Source: Ophioderma brevispina (taxonomy: Eukaryota > Echinodermata > Ophiuroidea > Amphilepidida > Ophiodermatidae). From it: DNA of 64,000 nt. Under the pieces are notes generated by a model, which saw nothing but the letters and a program-made list of their open reading frames with translations, was not told where the DNA came from and did no database searches. Positions 1-12,165 of this stretch are shown here, piece by piece (the stretch's first letter is position 1; each line of letters begins with the position of its first letter). The stretch lies in the NCBI GenBank assembly GCA_023653785.1, contig JAMKCH010019712.1, positions 62,001 through 126,000 on the forward strand, read 5' to 3'. The position numbers and the translations under genes were made by a program.

Positions 1-505
1 GTTTTGGAGTTATAGGCTAAAAACAGCAAAAATCAATAAAAGGGTCATTTTTCAGTTGAACAGGGGCAAATTTCAAAGTTGCTCTGATTTGGATAAAATA
101 TAGTGCTATTAATTAGTGTGATCATTATAGGATAAGAAAAGGAATATGTTTTTGAAGTCCTATAATGCTTAGTTTACCAATGTAGGGGCACAAAAGGTCA
201 CGTCCTTGTATTCAATGGTCTTGACTTGTTTTCTCCCTTCTTTGGTACAGCCCAACTATCCTTATTTTAATCCTATGACTCCATCAATCATTTGCACCAC
301 TTTTTAACCAAAATTGGAGCAATTTAAAAAATGACCCCTGACAATGAATTAACCTTTTGACCTGCATTTGCGTGTTTTTAACTTAACTCCAAACTTTGGT
401 TGTCATATAGTACAAACTATACCTTTTTGGAATCCTTTATGGTGGACACATTAATGATGGCATACTTTTCAACATGACGTCTCAAAAATTTTAATATTTT
501 GACCC
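1..505. repeat. Interspersed repeat R1, copy 1
   Basis: Non-coding sequence sharing ordered blocks with 27150-27690: a 'ggaatatgttttgaa' block, a 'ctatacctttttggaatcc' block and a terminal 'tttgacccctgttta' block. Near its left edge the inverse of the terminal block appears (a 'caggggcaaattt' stretch at about 61-75), so it looks like a terminal-inverted-repeat element that may begin upstream of the window. No coding capacity is visible. Confidence 0.55.
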
Positions 506-1606
506 CTGTTTAATCATTTCCCCTACCTGGTTTTATATCTACCATGCCCAGAAATTCTGGTTATAGGTTCGCCATGGCGCAGAAATGCTGGTATAGCTAC
601 CATGCCAGACATGCATCATGCATTTTTGTGTATAGAGGATCTGTGTTGTACTGAGGCTGAATAATACGTATCGTTTTTCCCCCTTCAAGATACCAATTTG
701 GCTATTTAAGCCCCTTTCCAAAGCCGCAATTGTGTGGTATATAGGGTGGCACAGGAATGTTTGTGATCTTTTTTCATCCTCACTTTTTTTCATTCATCCC
801 TCCGGACCGGTTACAAAATTTATACTGGCAGCCTTAACATCGTAACTATTGGTGTCGATGGGAACAGGGACTGTACTAACCTTAAAGTGAATTATGTTTC
901 TTAAATATAGGTAAGGTATCACCTAGTCATCAATTAAAGATCAATACTTATTTCATTTAAAGCGGTGCTCTAATATTTGTAGCTTGTGCGTTATATATTT
1001 TTATGTTAAGACGCCCCTCCATGTGCATATTTTATCTAATTTTGGGGATTTTTCTCGGATTTTCTGCTTAGTTTTTGGCCTTGTAATGCAGATTTGGAAA
1101 AGGTGCGATGAAAGGCTGGTATCAATAGACCAGTTCACACCTAACGTCACTTCTTTTGCTGCCTGCGAATCCATTCCTGCCGAATCGTTATGGCCCCTAG
1201 TATTAAAACGCGCTAAGATACAATTGCCCAGTATAACAGTCAGGCCGACATATTTTCAAATTACCAGGCCCTAACATGTTTACAAACATTGCTGGTAACT
1301 GGTCTATATTTTTCAAAACCGCACTACTAGCGTGGTCATCGGAAGGTCAATTTTGTGACGCTCACATTACTTCACAAAGGTTCCATTACTTTGATGTGGA
1401 CACCATTTAAAATTCTTTTCACTAATATGCTGTGCGGGCCTCCCCTGTCTGTTTTGATTTCAATTCTTAAGTGGTAACTGAACGTGAAGGTGAATTTGCC
1501 AAGTTGACATCATGTATTGTCGTTCGCCAACATTAATGTATGGATGATTTAAAACTACTTTTGAATGAATGGATGATTCAACAAAACGCATACCGGAATT
1601 CTTCTT
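506..1606. other. No recognisable gene
   Basis: AT-rich sequence with short open frames only (for example a 96-codon frame at 984-1274) that show no domain, codon pattern or splice context. There is an imperfect local repeat of 'ctaccatgcc' and 'cagaaat' words at 540-620. I see nothing I would call functional. The upstream exons of gene 1 (signal peptide, Ig domain, first receptor half-domain) were looked for here and not found. Confidence 0.5.
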
Positions 1607-2830
1607 CTTATCATGACAAAGCACAGTGGTTCAATATGTTACGGCCAGAGATGGGTACCATGTCTGGCTGCTTCACTGAATTCTGCATTGTCTCTCCAAC
1701 AGTGGGCAGACCAAGAGATGCTCCATTGTCTGTGGTGCTGTTCCACTACCACAGGTAGTGTCCTGATTTGCTTCCAGGTAGCCCCACTTATGCAAGGAAA
1801 CCTTAGATCGGCCGATTCTAGTTCTCAATCTGTTGCAGCATCGCCATTCGGCCCACGAGGAGTCAGCTCCAGGTATAGAAGATGCTCAACAAGTTCAATA
1901 CCGAGAACACTCAATCACTCAATCACACTGAGCAACCCTCGCAAATGGTCGTTTCAAGAACACCACACGCACAAACTGGGGAATAAGGCTCTGCTGGACA
2001 ACAAGCACCTGCTGCATAACACTTTCAAAGAATCACACCAGCTCGGCAGACAGAGACTGCTCTCGTCAACCTTTCTGTCGACACGCTGCTAAACTCTCCA
2101 GCTCGCCATTCAACATCTTACAGATATGGAATACTGCCTGGCTGGATACTTCAAGACCAGACCAACTCACTATTACACCTATGACAGAACTACCACCCGG
2201 ATTCGCAAAGGAGTCGGTCGCTTCAACAGCAATATGCACCGATGGGGGCTGCGACCATCTCCAGCCTATCAATGTAGTTCTCCATCACAGACTACAAAAG
2301 CCGTGTACAACATATTTAGCTGCTGCCTCATACGCAAGAAGAAGAAGAATACCGAGAGATACTTGGTTGATATCAAGTCTTCTTTCCACAAGGCGACTCT
2401 CTTAAACTCCTAAGAGACTGTTTCAAGAGGTTGGGCTTTGCTTAAGAAACTCTCTCTGGGTTTAAGGCGGTTAACAGCAGGTCTCTGTCCGGATATAGGG
2501 TGCTTCACATTAGATACTACGCTCTTGCATGCTCGCTACACTGCGACGGATGTGTGGCAATTCCTGGTAGGATGTGTAAGTTATCCGTTGGTGTTGGACG
2601 AAGACACCCCGTGATAAACCGGCATTTAACGCTGGATCAAGCTCTCTCCGAAACTTCCTCACCTTAAGCAGCTTTAGCTGTGAAAGGAGCAGCTACAATG
2701 ATGTGTGAGGGTTGGTCCTTCCATGGCTTGGCTAAGTAACCTACTTAATAAGAAGCTGCATCTCAAGCGCAAACTAAAGCTCAGTAGCGGTGGAATAAGT
2801 TATCCGGAAAGTGCCTAATCAGGGTGTTTC
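1607..2830 (-). pseudogene. LINE fragment (C-terminal end), minus strand, interrupted
   Basis: On the minus strand around 1685-1755 the translation contains CGSGTAPQTMEHLLVCPL, the cysteine/histidine motif found at the C-terminus of Jockey/CR1-group non-LTR retrotransposon polyproteins. Sequence from 2358 to about 2830 continues the same minus-strand element: it matches 14110-14600, which encodes the 'AGIAP..RR' segment seen just before that motif. The copy is broken by stops and is split by a plus-strand insertion at 1907-2347. It is a dead, 5'-truncated copy. The clade assignment is from remembered family motifs and is approximate. Confidence 0.75.
1907..2347 (+). mobile_element. Nested 5'-truncated LINE 3' end with 10-bp target duplication
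   Basis: A 441-bp plus-strand insert is flanked by the exact 10-mer aataccgaga at 1897-1906 and 2348-2357. Removing the insert and one 10-mer restores the minus-strand LINE copy in alignment with 14085-14140. The insert translates to a LINE C-terminal stretch (TTRIRKGVGRFNSNMHRWGL) and ends in cctcatacgcaag followed by AAG repeats. The same end (cctcatacgcaag) appears near 10385 in the plus-strand copy at 8871-10460. The duplication, truncation and simple tail are the hallmarks of target-primed reverse transcription. Confidence 0.85.
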
Positions 2831-2914
2831 GTGCGCACGTGAGTACACCCCTGGATACGCCGGTGGGCGAATAGAAATTTTAATTTCCTTGGAAATTATG
2901 TGAAATTCGAAAGT

Positions 2915-3140
2915 ATATTGTCATGTTATTACATAACGCGTTAATTTTTATTACATTACGCGTCAATTTTTTTTATTACATTACACGAAAATTTTATTAC
3001 ATTACGCGTCAATTTTTTTTATTACATTACGCGTCAATTTTTTTTATTACATTACGCGTTTTATTACATAACACGTCAAAATTTATTACATTACGCGTCG
3101 GTTATTACATTACACGAAATTTATTACATAACACGTACGG
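2915..3140. repeat. AT-rich minisatellite with ACGCGT cores
   Basis: About ten imperfect copies of a 14- to 25-bp unit of the form ttattacattacgcgtcaat, with T-runs of variable length between copies. Several copies carry acgcgt and variants carry acacg. Tandem array; the open frame through it is a by-product of the repeat. Confidence 0.85.
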
Positions 3141-3469
3141 TGTAACAACTCCTCTATGTGTCACGCGCCTTTGTGCTCCACGTTCATATGATCGGATGAG
3201 TGCGAATGCCTCATTGTGCTGTAGGCTTTCTAAGGAAGAGCGTCAAAAGTATGGATATCTTCCTGTTTAGATCAGAGAGTCTGGATCGGTGATCAGGTTA
3301 AAACGTTTGCCGAAAACATATCTTTACTGTTATTTTTAATGGATAGATACTTTGCTTACTTTCAAATATGTTTTGTTTGGTTTCTCGTTTCTTTTAAAAT
3401 GATGTCTGTGGTTGGTAGAGCGCAAAAATAAACGTTATGATGATAATTATAATAATAAAAATTACCTTA

Positions 3470-3835
3470 GGATGACACTTAGGGGGAAATTTGAATTATT
3501 CATTAGGCTATAATGAGCTCTTATTATTTAGATTAATTAATATTCATATCCATTGTTAGTCTAGTGGATTATCTTTAATTTGCATAAATTAATATCATAT
3601 CCTTTGACGGAATAAAGCGCAAACAAAGGATAACGTTAAGTGGAAACGAAATTTCCCCCTAACGTATTAATTAGTGCATAAGAATAGCGAATTTCCCCCT
3701 AACCCACACATAAGCTTATAATCGTCTTAATAATAATTATTCTTATTATTATTATTATTATTCACGTTTTAGTTTGTTGTTTGTTTTATTGTTCCCATAA
3801 ATATATCATAACCTATATATTGGACTGTGCGTTTT
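3470..3835 (-). repeat. Interspersed repeat R2, copy 1 (inverse of 21020-21250)
   Basis: The block around 3530-3660 (attaattaatattcatatcc ... tttgcataaattaatatcat ... ggaataaagcgcaaac) is the reverse complement of 21075-21190. Both copies are edged by 'ttccccctaac' words and TTATTA microsatellites. An AT-rich non-coding element of unknown class. Confidence 0.65.
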
Positions 3836-3984
3836 ATTCCGTCACCGTACACTCTGAAGCATGACACTACAACGGAATAGAGTTTGTGAACTAGCGAGTG
3901 CAGTTAGACTCTTTTGTTTCGTTTCCTTTCCCGGGTTCCTTTCCCAATTATGTTATGGTATTGAACACACTTTTTTCTCCACAG

Positions 3985-4151
3985 TGATAACATAACTTGG
4001 CGTGATTGTCCCGATTACATTACAAAAGGGAAAAACACTTGCTACATAAGAGAAAACGATAATAATGGCTCGTCACAACAAATAAAACTTATCTCTACAA
4101 ATCCACTTGGAAACCATACCGACTATACACGGTTTGATCCCAATTATGAAA
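3985..4151 (+). CDS. Gene 1 exon: second half of first cytokine-receptor-homology domain
   Basis: Acceptor ttttttctccacag precedes 3985 and donor gtaagt follows 4151. Read in phase 2 the 55 codons give ITWRDCPDYITKGKNTCYI, then KLISTNPLGN, then TRFDPNYE. The two cysteines match the second disulfide pair of the first cytokine-receptor-homology (CHD) domain, and 'NPLGN....FDP.Y' matches the closing strand just before the inter-domain linker of gp130-type receptors. The exon exits in phase 1 into the next FN3 exon. The half-domain before it (the first CxW disulfide) is not visible upstream. The exon lies just left of a fold-back element and a 780-bp tandem duplication in the following intron. 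Confidence 0.88.
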
Positions 4152-4173
4152 GTAAGTTGATTTCTTATTTACT

Positions 4174-4436
4174 TCACTCTCAGGACATTGGTTAAATTTT
4201 AACCAACATGTATTAACAGGTGAACAGCCCAACGTTGGGGAAAATTTTACATATTTTTGTTGGGTAAGATAACAGATGATTGGGTACATTTTACCCAACA
4301 GTGGACAAAAAATTGTCCAATAATATGCTAAAATAATTTACATTACCCAACAAATGGGTAAAAATGTACCCAACGTTGGGCTGTTCACCTGTTAATACAC
4401 GTTGGTTGAAATTTTAACCAACCGTTCTGGGAGTGT
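4174..4436. repeat. Fold-back element (about 66-bp arms)
   Basis: The left arm (4174-4240) and right arm (4370-4436) are near-perfect reverse complements sharing ggtgaacagcccaacgttgg and the outer cactctcagga/ctgggagtgt ends. A second smaller inverted pair (ttgttgggta / tacccaacaa) lies inside. Typical non-autonomous fold-back MITE architecture, with no coding capacity. Its right arm is where the 780-bp duplication begins. Confidence 0.85.
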
Positions 4437-5950
4437 ATGTTTTTGTGAGGGAGGATAATATGCTTGCATTTGTCTATCCGTGTATAACATGTGTCATTAT
4501 TGTTTTTTATATTTTTTATTAAGAGAATATGGGGGTTTGACGATGCCCAGTTTTATCTTCTTAATGAATTTCCTCAAAAATGCTAAACAGAGACCAAGTG
4601 TATAGTGCCCTTATTTCGAAGTAACCTTCAGTAACTAGACTTGGAGGTTTGTAAAAACAGTGATTATCACTATTGTTTATACTCAATATAAGCTTGATCC
4701 AATTTGAATAGAGAATTTTAAATCCATTTTCTTAATTTGAAATGATAATTTTCAAGAATATTTTTCTGACTTTTTCACTTTTCTTTGATTTTCAAATGCT
4801 TTGAAAATATAGAGTGAATGATACGCAACATGATAATTTTGGCATAAATTATGCAAATTAGGGACCCAATATGGCCGCCATTGGTGGCCATATTGACCAA
4901 ATGTTGATGCATCCTCCTGCTCGAACTGTACCACCTATGAACTTCTTACTTGGTATTAAAACATGTCAGTTCATTCCCCATGTATTGACATTCATATTTT
5001 GTTTAAATTGTAAATAGCATTTGATTAATATTAAACAAATATGCAAATCACTGATAATTTGCGCCTCATTAATATGCGTAATACTGATTTTAAAGAACAG
5101 GGTATCAAAAAAAAATGTCAATACATGCAAAAGTGTCCATAGAATAATTCTGCCAAGTTTCTTTTCAATTGTTAATACACGTTGGTTGAAATTTTAACCA
5201 ACCGTTCTGGGAGTGTATGTTTTTGTGAGGGAGGATAATATGCTTGCATTTGTCTATCCGTGTATAACATGTGTCATTATTGTTTTTTATATTTTTTATT
5301 AAGAGAATATGGGGGTTTGACGATGCCCAGTTTTATCTTCTTAATGAATTTCCTCAAAAATGCTAAACAGAGACCAAGTGTATAGTGCCCTTATTTCGAA
5401 GTAACCTTCAGTAACTAGACTTGGAGGTTTGTAAAAACAGTGATTATCACTATTGTTTATACTCAATATAAGCTTGATCCAATTTGAATAGAGAATTTTA
5501 AATCCATTTTCTTAATTTGAAATGATAATTTTCAAGAATATTTTTCTGACTTTTTCACTTTTCTTTGATTTTCAAATGCTTTGAAAATATAGAGTGAATG
5601 ATACGCAACATGATAATTTTGGCATAAATTATGCAAATTAGGGACCCAATATGGCCGCCATTGGTGGCCATATTGACCAAATGTTGATGCATCCTCCTGC
5701 TCGAACTGTACCACCTATGAACTTCTTACTTGGTATTAAAACATGTCAGTTCATTCCCCATGTATTGACATTCATATTTTGTTTAAATTGTAAATAGCAT
5801 TTGATTAATATTAAACAAATATGCAAATCACTGATAATTTGCGCCTCATTAATATGCGTAATACTGATTTTAAAGAACAGGGTATCAAAAAAAAATGTCA
5901 ATACATGCAAAAGTGTCCATAGAATAATTCTGCCAAGTTTCTTTTCAATT
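4391..5950. repeat. Perfect 780-bp tandem duplication
   Basis: Copy 1 is 4391-5170 and copy 2 is 5171-5950. Every line compared at a 780-base offset is identical by eye, including simple A-runs. Copy 1 begins inside the right arm of the fold-back element, so copy 2 carries a piece of that arm at 5171-5216. It lies inside an intron of gene 1. Identity this complete means a very recent duplication or an assembly artefact. Confidence 0.95.
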
Positions 5951-6931
5951 GAAGTTAGAAAACTGGAGATATTGCGCATCAAATTTATATACACTATCGC
6001 GTAAAATGCGAAATTGAGAAAAATGGGAAAATAGCAAAAATATACATTTTTGCGTGTTCAAAATGTTTTAAAAGTCATTTTTCAAGAATATTTATGTACT
6101 TAAATGTTGCATATAATTATCTTTTTACTGAAAATGACTAAAAAACTACAAAGGAATAACATTATATTGCTTTAACAACAATTTAAGTAACCTTTACACT
6201 AAAAAAATGCTTAAAACTATGTCGAAAAAACAATAAAATACAAAAGAAATGCAATATATGTAAAAGAATAGGAAAATTCAAACTTTTGGCAGATTTCAGC
6301 ATCATTTTATTATATACAAGTTGCCGTAAAATAGAACCGAGTGAAGTATTTCCATCAAATAAAAACTGAGAGAAAATATGAACTTTGACGGTAATCCCTA
6401 CCCTTTTGGGTAGCTGCTGGATTATTTCAAAGGCACTATCAGTGATTTGCTAAATCAGAAAACCGAAAAAAAAATAAAAAATCTTTTTTTTTTAATGTCT
6501 GTAACAAGTACATGTATCCTAGCATGCCTTGCAAATAATAAGACCAGAAGCAACCTAATAAGGAAAAACTCGGATATTAATTCTCAGTACGGACACTTAC
6601 TACAACACGTAATTGAATAGAGATTCATATCCTTGAAAACTGCCGTTTGTTTCCTTTTCTGTCAATTTTTCAGTTGGAAACAGTAACTTATGGGAATTCT
6701 ACAGACTTATCCTTCATTTATAAGCTAGTCCTGTAAATTTGAAATATTTTGACTCTTTCGGGAAAATCAGATAGTGTCTTTTAGTAATGATGGCAATTGA
6801 TGGACCTAAAACTACGCGGAATATTTTGGTGGAGTTAACCAGCATATTGGAGGTTATAGGTTGCAAAACCTGAGGATGGTTACAATCATTCCTTGACGGA
6901 AAAAGCCAATAATGTTTGTTTTATATTTCAG
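5951..6931. other. Intron sequence with repeat R3 copy 1
   Basis: No coding signal. About 6445-6672 is one of three related segments (others 29670-29890 and 31556-31745). It starts near cagtgatttgctaaatcaga and, like the second copy, ends near a 'tttctgtcaattttt' stretch. The class of repeat is unknown. Confidence 0.5.
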
Positions 6932-7086
6932 CCATTCCGAACCCGCCTAATATCGTTAGTGTGAAAGGGGGAAATCAAAACGTTATGGTCAATTGGACCA
7001 TTCCTAAGGAATGGAAGAAAGAACGTATGTATAGTCTAGAGTACAAAATCCGCTACAAAGCATCTGCTTCTGAAACATGGCAAGAG
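6932..7086 (+). CDS. Gene 1 exon: first half of second CHD (FN3) domain
   Basis: Acceptor ttatatttcag precedes 6932; donor gtatgt follows 7086. The entry phase (1) matches the exit of exon 3985-4151. The translation IPNPPNIVSV, then MVNWTIP, then YSLEYKIRYKA and ETWQE is a textbook FN3 A-B-C strand series (Pro-rich start, core Trp, YxxxY strand C). It closely follows the corresponding gp130 segment that begins with the PNPP linker. Exits in phase 0. The second half of this domain, where vertebrate receptors have WSXWS, is not confidently identified downstream; see 16431-16512. Confidence 0.9.
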
Positions 7087-8870
7087 GTATGTCTTTACTA
7101 AACTATAAATGGTATAAATTTAGGTTATGTAAATTACAAATGTATAATTTATATTTTAAAAGCCAGAATATTTCAACTGTCGAAAATGGGGGCGTGCTAT
7201 TTAGGCTGGGACCCACGGCCTCAAAATTTGGAGGACCTGGCTCGGAAATATATACGATTTTTGAGTTCAGATTCATTTAATACCATGTTTGGGATATATG
7301 AAAAGTGCTGTTGTAAAATCTGAATTTCTTGTCCAGTTGCGTACTGGCCTGTTTTAGATAAAGGGTCAGTGCACATGAATAGTGTGTCAATTTCTAAGGG
7401 TTGGGGTAACAAATTCAGGATTATTGCTTATGTATCTTGTGAAAGGCAGACAAAAGTTGCTAATATAACAGTACAACACTTATTTTATAACTTTTTGTTA
7501 TTTTATTCACTTTAACATTTCTTAAACAAGAGTCAAAGGTCAAAGACGTTCTTTTCCGTACTGAATTTTAATACATTACTAATATCGTACACAAACATGT
7601 TTGACATGTCACTTTCCTACCATCTGAAGGTGGATGATGAATTTCGTTATTGTTATTAGTTTTATAGAATCCTATTGTTGAGTTAGGTCCCATGTTGTAT
7701 ATTTTTATAAGGGAGCGGTCATTATTTAAGACAGGGGAGGAATGGAGGATTTCAACTTGTTTTCGTCGAAACAATTTGCGTCCCCCCTTCGCTTCCGTTC
7801 AAAAATGTTGGCATTCCCCCTGATTTTATGAGATTTTTCCATTAAAAAGTTCACGTTCCCCTTCCACTTGATTAAAATGTTTATAAGACTTCCTTATTCG
7901 CACCTCTTGCTTACAATTTTCTTGCGTATTCCCCTAGCTCAAATCCTCCATTTCCCCCTGGCCTAAATAATGCCCCCTCCTAAAGTTCCCGCCCACTTGC
8001 TAGAGAGTCTTTTTGAGTTTTCAAATTTAAGGTGATGCATTGCGGGTTACACGATTTTCGGCATTTACAGAACACCCGGAAAATATTTTGTCTGATTTAG
8101 GCTCAATATGTGCAGAAGTTTCCTGTCTATGCAACAAATGCAGTCAGTAGGTGGGCGAGTAGCGTCCCCCGAAATAAAAATGCAAAAAGTTACCCCCAAA
8201 AGCTAATTCTTGAATTCAGAACCCGGGAAGAAACGACATTAAGGCTTCATATCTGACCAAATGTTTGGATAAGGAAACGTCATTATCCCTGGGAGGAGAC
8301 GGCCCCTGAATTGACTTCACTCATTCTAGCAAAGCCTAAGACCATAAACCGCCTCCCGACAGAGTTTCCAAACCATCGAAATGTTCTGTGTCTGCCAACT
8401 CAATTGGTGACAAACTCCTCGCAAATGGTCGTTTCAAGGATATTTGATAAGGATCGCACCTCTCCTGTTTAAAACGAGATCACCAATCTTCGTCGAGCCC
8501 CTAGGCCCTGGCGTGGACGGGTCGCTTTCACCACCCTTCTCACGAGATTTACCTACCTCTAGGCTATCAGCCCAACTAAATATTGGAAATGCCCAGTTGC
8601 CTTATAATAACAGCGTTGTCCTGAATTCACTGTGTGCCCACACTTTCTTGTAATTTCTCTAGGCTTTTCTGACACAAGTATTTGCCGTGCAGAAGGAATA
8701 GTGGTGAGGGGGGGGGATGGGCGATAGGTGTTTTGTAGAAGTGGGGGGTATGAAAGTGGGTAAGTGCGTAAGGAGTGGTTGAAAGATGAGGAATATTTAT
8801 TAGTAAAGGGGGCGAAGGGGAAAGGGAAGAAAGAGGGGTTGCTCACCAACCATTCCTTACCCACGATCTG
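7087..8870. other. Intron sequence; fold-back at 7712-7980
   Basis: No coding signal. 7712-7752 and 7940-7980 are reverse-complement arms of about 40 bp (ggagcggtcattatttaag against ctaaataatgccccctcc, and ggaggattt against aaatcctcc), forming a short fold-back element. A purine-rich stretch at 8700-8840 is low complexity. Confidence 0.7.
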
Positions 8871-10460
8871 GATGAGTGGCTACCATAGATCGCACTCCCA
8901 AACAACAAGCCCGGTTGACCAACCCCAAAACTAACCGCCCAATATCACTACTGTGTGATTCCTTCAAACTCCTTGATCCTGGCCCGTCTTGTAGCGCAGT
9001 TATCAAATCCCATCTGCCGAACAAGCAGATTTCGCCGTGGCCAGAGCACCGTCCAACAGATTGTAAAACTCACAAATGATAGTGAGGAGAGCTTTGAAAG
9101 CGTCGGAAGGCAGGCGTCATCTTGGTGGAAATTACTGCAGCATATGACACCGTGTGCAACCAGTGCTTGACACTCAAGCTTCGCAGGACCATTCCGGATC
9201 GTCCATTGTACAATCATAAGTATGTACATAATTTCATACCTAGCATGTTCTTAAGACCAGTGATGTGCAGAGCAGTCGACGCATCGTCGGGGAACTGAGT
9301 TCCCGCACAAGGATCAGTGGTTGGATCCATGCAGGATTAACTTGTGTATCAGCGACTTACTTCAAACAACCGCTACGCCGATGATCTTAATCGCCCTTCT
9401 TCACTTGGACATAAGCTGGCCTTGAGTAGAAGTCTACTTCTTGCAGATATGGCCTACTGCAGCATATCTCAGACCTGGAGACTCAAGCAGAGTGACCGCT
9501 AAGACCACTGCTACTGCCTTTCATTTGAACACCAAAGCGGCTCATCGCCAGCTCCAAATCAACCTCAATAGAGCGCCTCTGCAATACATCCTACACCAAC
9601 TTATCTGGGAGTGAAGTTGATCGTCAGCTTACTTATCGACAGCATCTCGAGTCAGTAAGTACAAAGGTATCTTTCGAAACAACCTCCTGTGCCGCCTTGA
9701 TGATCTTCATGGGGTGCTAGTCCTCCACCTATGCACCACCGCCCTGGCCCTAGTGTACAGCGCTGCTGAATATGCCGCCCCAACATGGTGCAATGCTCTC
9801 ATACAAAAAAGCCTGGACACGTTTTGCAACGAGACCATGAGAACCATTACCTGCTGCCTTCGCCCACTCCATCTGAGTTTCTAACAGTGCTTTCCGCATG
9901 GCACCTGCAGTTGCCCTTCGGAAGAATCACAACATAAACTGTGAACATGCTCTGTTTGGACAACAAGCACCTACTGCATATACTGTCACAGAATCACACC
10001 AGCTCGACAGACTGTGCTCTCATCGGCCCTTCTGTCGACATGCCGCTTAACTTTCCAGCTCCCCATTCAACATCTTAAGACAGCGAACACTACCTGACTA
10101 ATACCCCAAGACAGACCAATTCACTCTCCCCTTTGAACAGATTCCCTCGCTGGTACAAACTTCCACGCAAGGAATGTGTCCCTTGAACAGGATTCGCACA
10201 GGAAGCCAGTCGTTTCAAGAGCAATATGCACCAGTCCTGCCAATTTGGTTCTCCACATCAAGACGCAGATCACATTCTCAAATGAGTGCCCTAGATACCT
10301 TTCGTCCACCGTGGATTTAGACCGTTCAAACCCCACCAAGCACCAGTGATCTGGCTCCACCAAATCAACACATAGCTGCTGCCTCATACGCAAGCAAAGA
10401 TGTATTCCATTTACGAGTAACAGTTTGATTAAAACTCGCCAATTCGCTAATTGCAAAGGC
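8871..10460 (+). pseudogene. Decayed LINE copy (reverse transcriptase to C-terminus), plus strand
   Basis: Fragments in several frames match a Jockey/CR1-group reverse transcriptase in the correct order: NPKTNRPISLLCDSFKLL near 8920-8980 (RT motif 'YRPISLL'), then 'FRRGQSTVQQIVKLTND' near 9020-9080, 'LALVYSAAEYAAPTWCNAL' near 9740-9800, and the C-terminal 'CQFGSPHQDADHIL' near 10240. Many stops and frameshifts: inactive. The 3' end (cctcatacgcaag, 10385) matches the nested insert at 1907-2347. Lies in an intron of gene 1. Confidence 0.8.
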
Positions 10461-11929
10461 AATCCCTACCATTGAAAACTTTGGCTTTCGAAAATTGTTT
10501 CGAAAGGGTCCATATTACCCCATGAGTAGGGCAATATGTCCACCTCGACCATAACCCCCGCAGCCGCGCGCAAGTGCTGTAGCCTTCTAACAACTAAAAC
10601 GGGGATCCGTCTGCTCATTACTGTCCACGGTAAGGGTATTTAGCCGGCTGACTTGGTTTTCAGTTTGTAGACTTAATGCCCATCTTTTTCACATTCAGGC
10701 GGGGACAATTGAATATAATTATTAAAAAAATATACAGATTTTTTTTTTTTTTAAAGGAATTTTATTATTGAAATAGCCTCCCCTTTTTAAGAAAAAATAA
10801 AGATTTGATGACGTCCACGGCATTGATTTGTTTATTTTTTGCTTCGGGACCCATTCAAGTAAAAATGACGTACGTATCCCTACATTGGAAAAACAACCGA
10901 TTATCGTCATCGTACGTCCGGTTTTGGAATCTTTAGGGACAAGGTAAATTTTGTACTGTTTGGACATGATAAACGGTGTCTTTTGGAAAAAAATAATCGC
11001 ACTTTGGGCAGAGGGTCATGTACAGACACCTTGATTTAACATAGTCGGATTTATATATCGTCGCCCCCGAAGAGCACACTGATACCTGATACCTGACACG
11101 TGACCTGGTACCTGACCCGTGACCTAAACTATTCATCTCGTTACCGTTTATAACTACAATACGGCAAAAGCAGCAAGCATTCTTACTCTCCGTGTCACAG
11201 CGTATCTGATCAGAGTGGAACTATACAGTGGCTCTGTACTAAGACTAGTTTCAAGCATTTGAAGGCGTAGTAAAGACTAGTTTCAATGCTTTTGAAGGCG
11301 TAGTAAAGACATAGTGTGGTACTTTTCAAGGAAGTGACATTCCCAGACTAGTCCGGCGAATACTGGTGAAATCTATTTACCGGACAAACTTATGCGGTCG
11401 CTATTTATATAGTATAATCTCATCATATCACAATTTATTATCGGTTTATTCCGTAAATCTTATGTAGGATTACACTCAATCACCACCCCCTATCCTCCCC
11501 TCCCTGTGTATGGATAAGACATCGTTATAATGCATGTATCACAGGTTCGAATCCAACCATGGCCTTTTTCAAATAAATGTATTTCAATATTATTAGAGTA
11601 AGAGAGAATATTGGTTTACTAATTCCCACTGCTATTAAAAGGTTCACATCAATCATGCTTCTTTTAAATTCCTTTGCATAACTGAAAACTCCTAGAAACT
11701 TCCCCAATGACAAAAAAAGTAATCTCTACAAACATATCCCTGGAACATACGCGCCATGGCAACAGAGCTATGCGCTCTGTAAGCCATAATGGCCACCGAA
11801 CACTCTAATATAAAAACAGCCTATTATAGTATATACACCCCAAAACCCATTGCACTCCTGGGTTAATTTGCAATAAGAGGCCAGGGTAATGTAGACCTCA
11901 CATAGATCCATGTTGTATGATAAGATAAT
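10461..11929. other. Intron sequence, no gene; short tandem duplications
   Basis: No coding signal. Two small direct repeats are visible: a duplicated 'aagactagtttcaa..ttgaaggcgtagt' segment at about 11244-11308, and short 'gatacctga / gtgacctg' tandem words at 11080-11130. Confidence 0.5.
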
Positions 11930-12165
11930 CAATGAGCTAAATGTCGTTCGTTAAAATAAAAAGCTTGAACGCTTGATGACTGGTTAACTTACCTCTCGCG
12001 CCAACCGCGAGAGGTAAGTTTAACCAAGTCATCACGCTTTCCAACTTGTTATTTTAACGCACCGCCATCTAGCTCAGTGTTTCTATATCATACAACTTCT
12101 CTGCTAGCCGTCTTTTGTTGTTATCTATTGTTGTCCCGTGCGTATCTACTACGAATCGGGTTCGA
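11930..12165. repeat. Palindromic element, copy 1
   Basis: Arms centred near 12002 (ttacctctcgcg ... cgcgagaggtaa, flanked by tgatgactggttaac / gtttaaccaagtcatca and cgttcgttaaaataa / ttattttaacgca) form a long imperfect palindrome. 12110-12160 is the reverse complement of 13310-13365 (gtagatacgcacgg and caatagataacaacaaaaga words), so this and the second copy are related, in opposite orientation. Non-coding. Confidence 0.75.

Noticed and set aside
984..1274. 96-codon open frame
   Set aside because: No domain, no splice context, AT-rich non-coding surroundings.
4752..5714. Two identical 60-codon minus-strand frames (4752-4934 and 5532-5714)
   Set aside because: They are identical only because they lie in the 780-bp tandem duplication. 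No domain or splice context.
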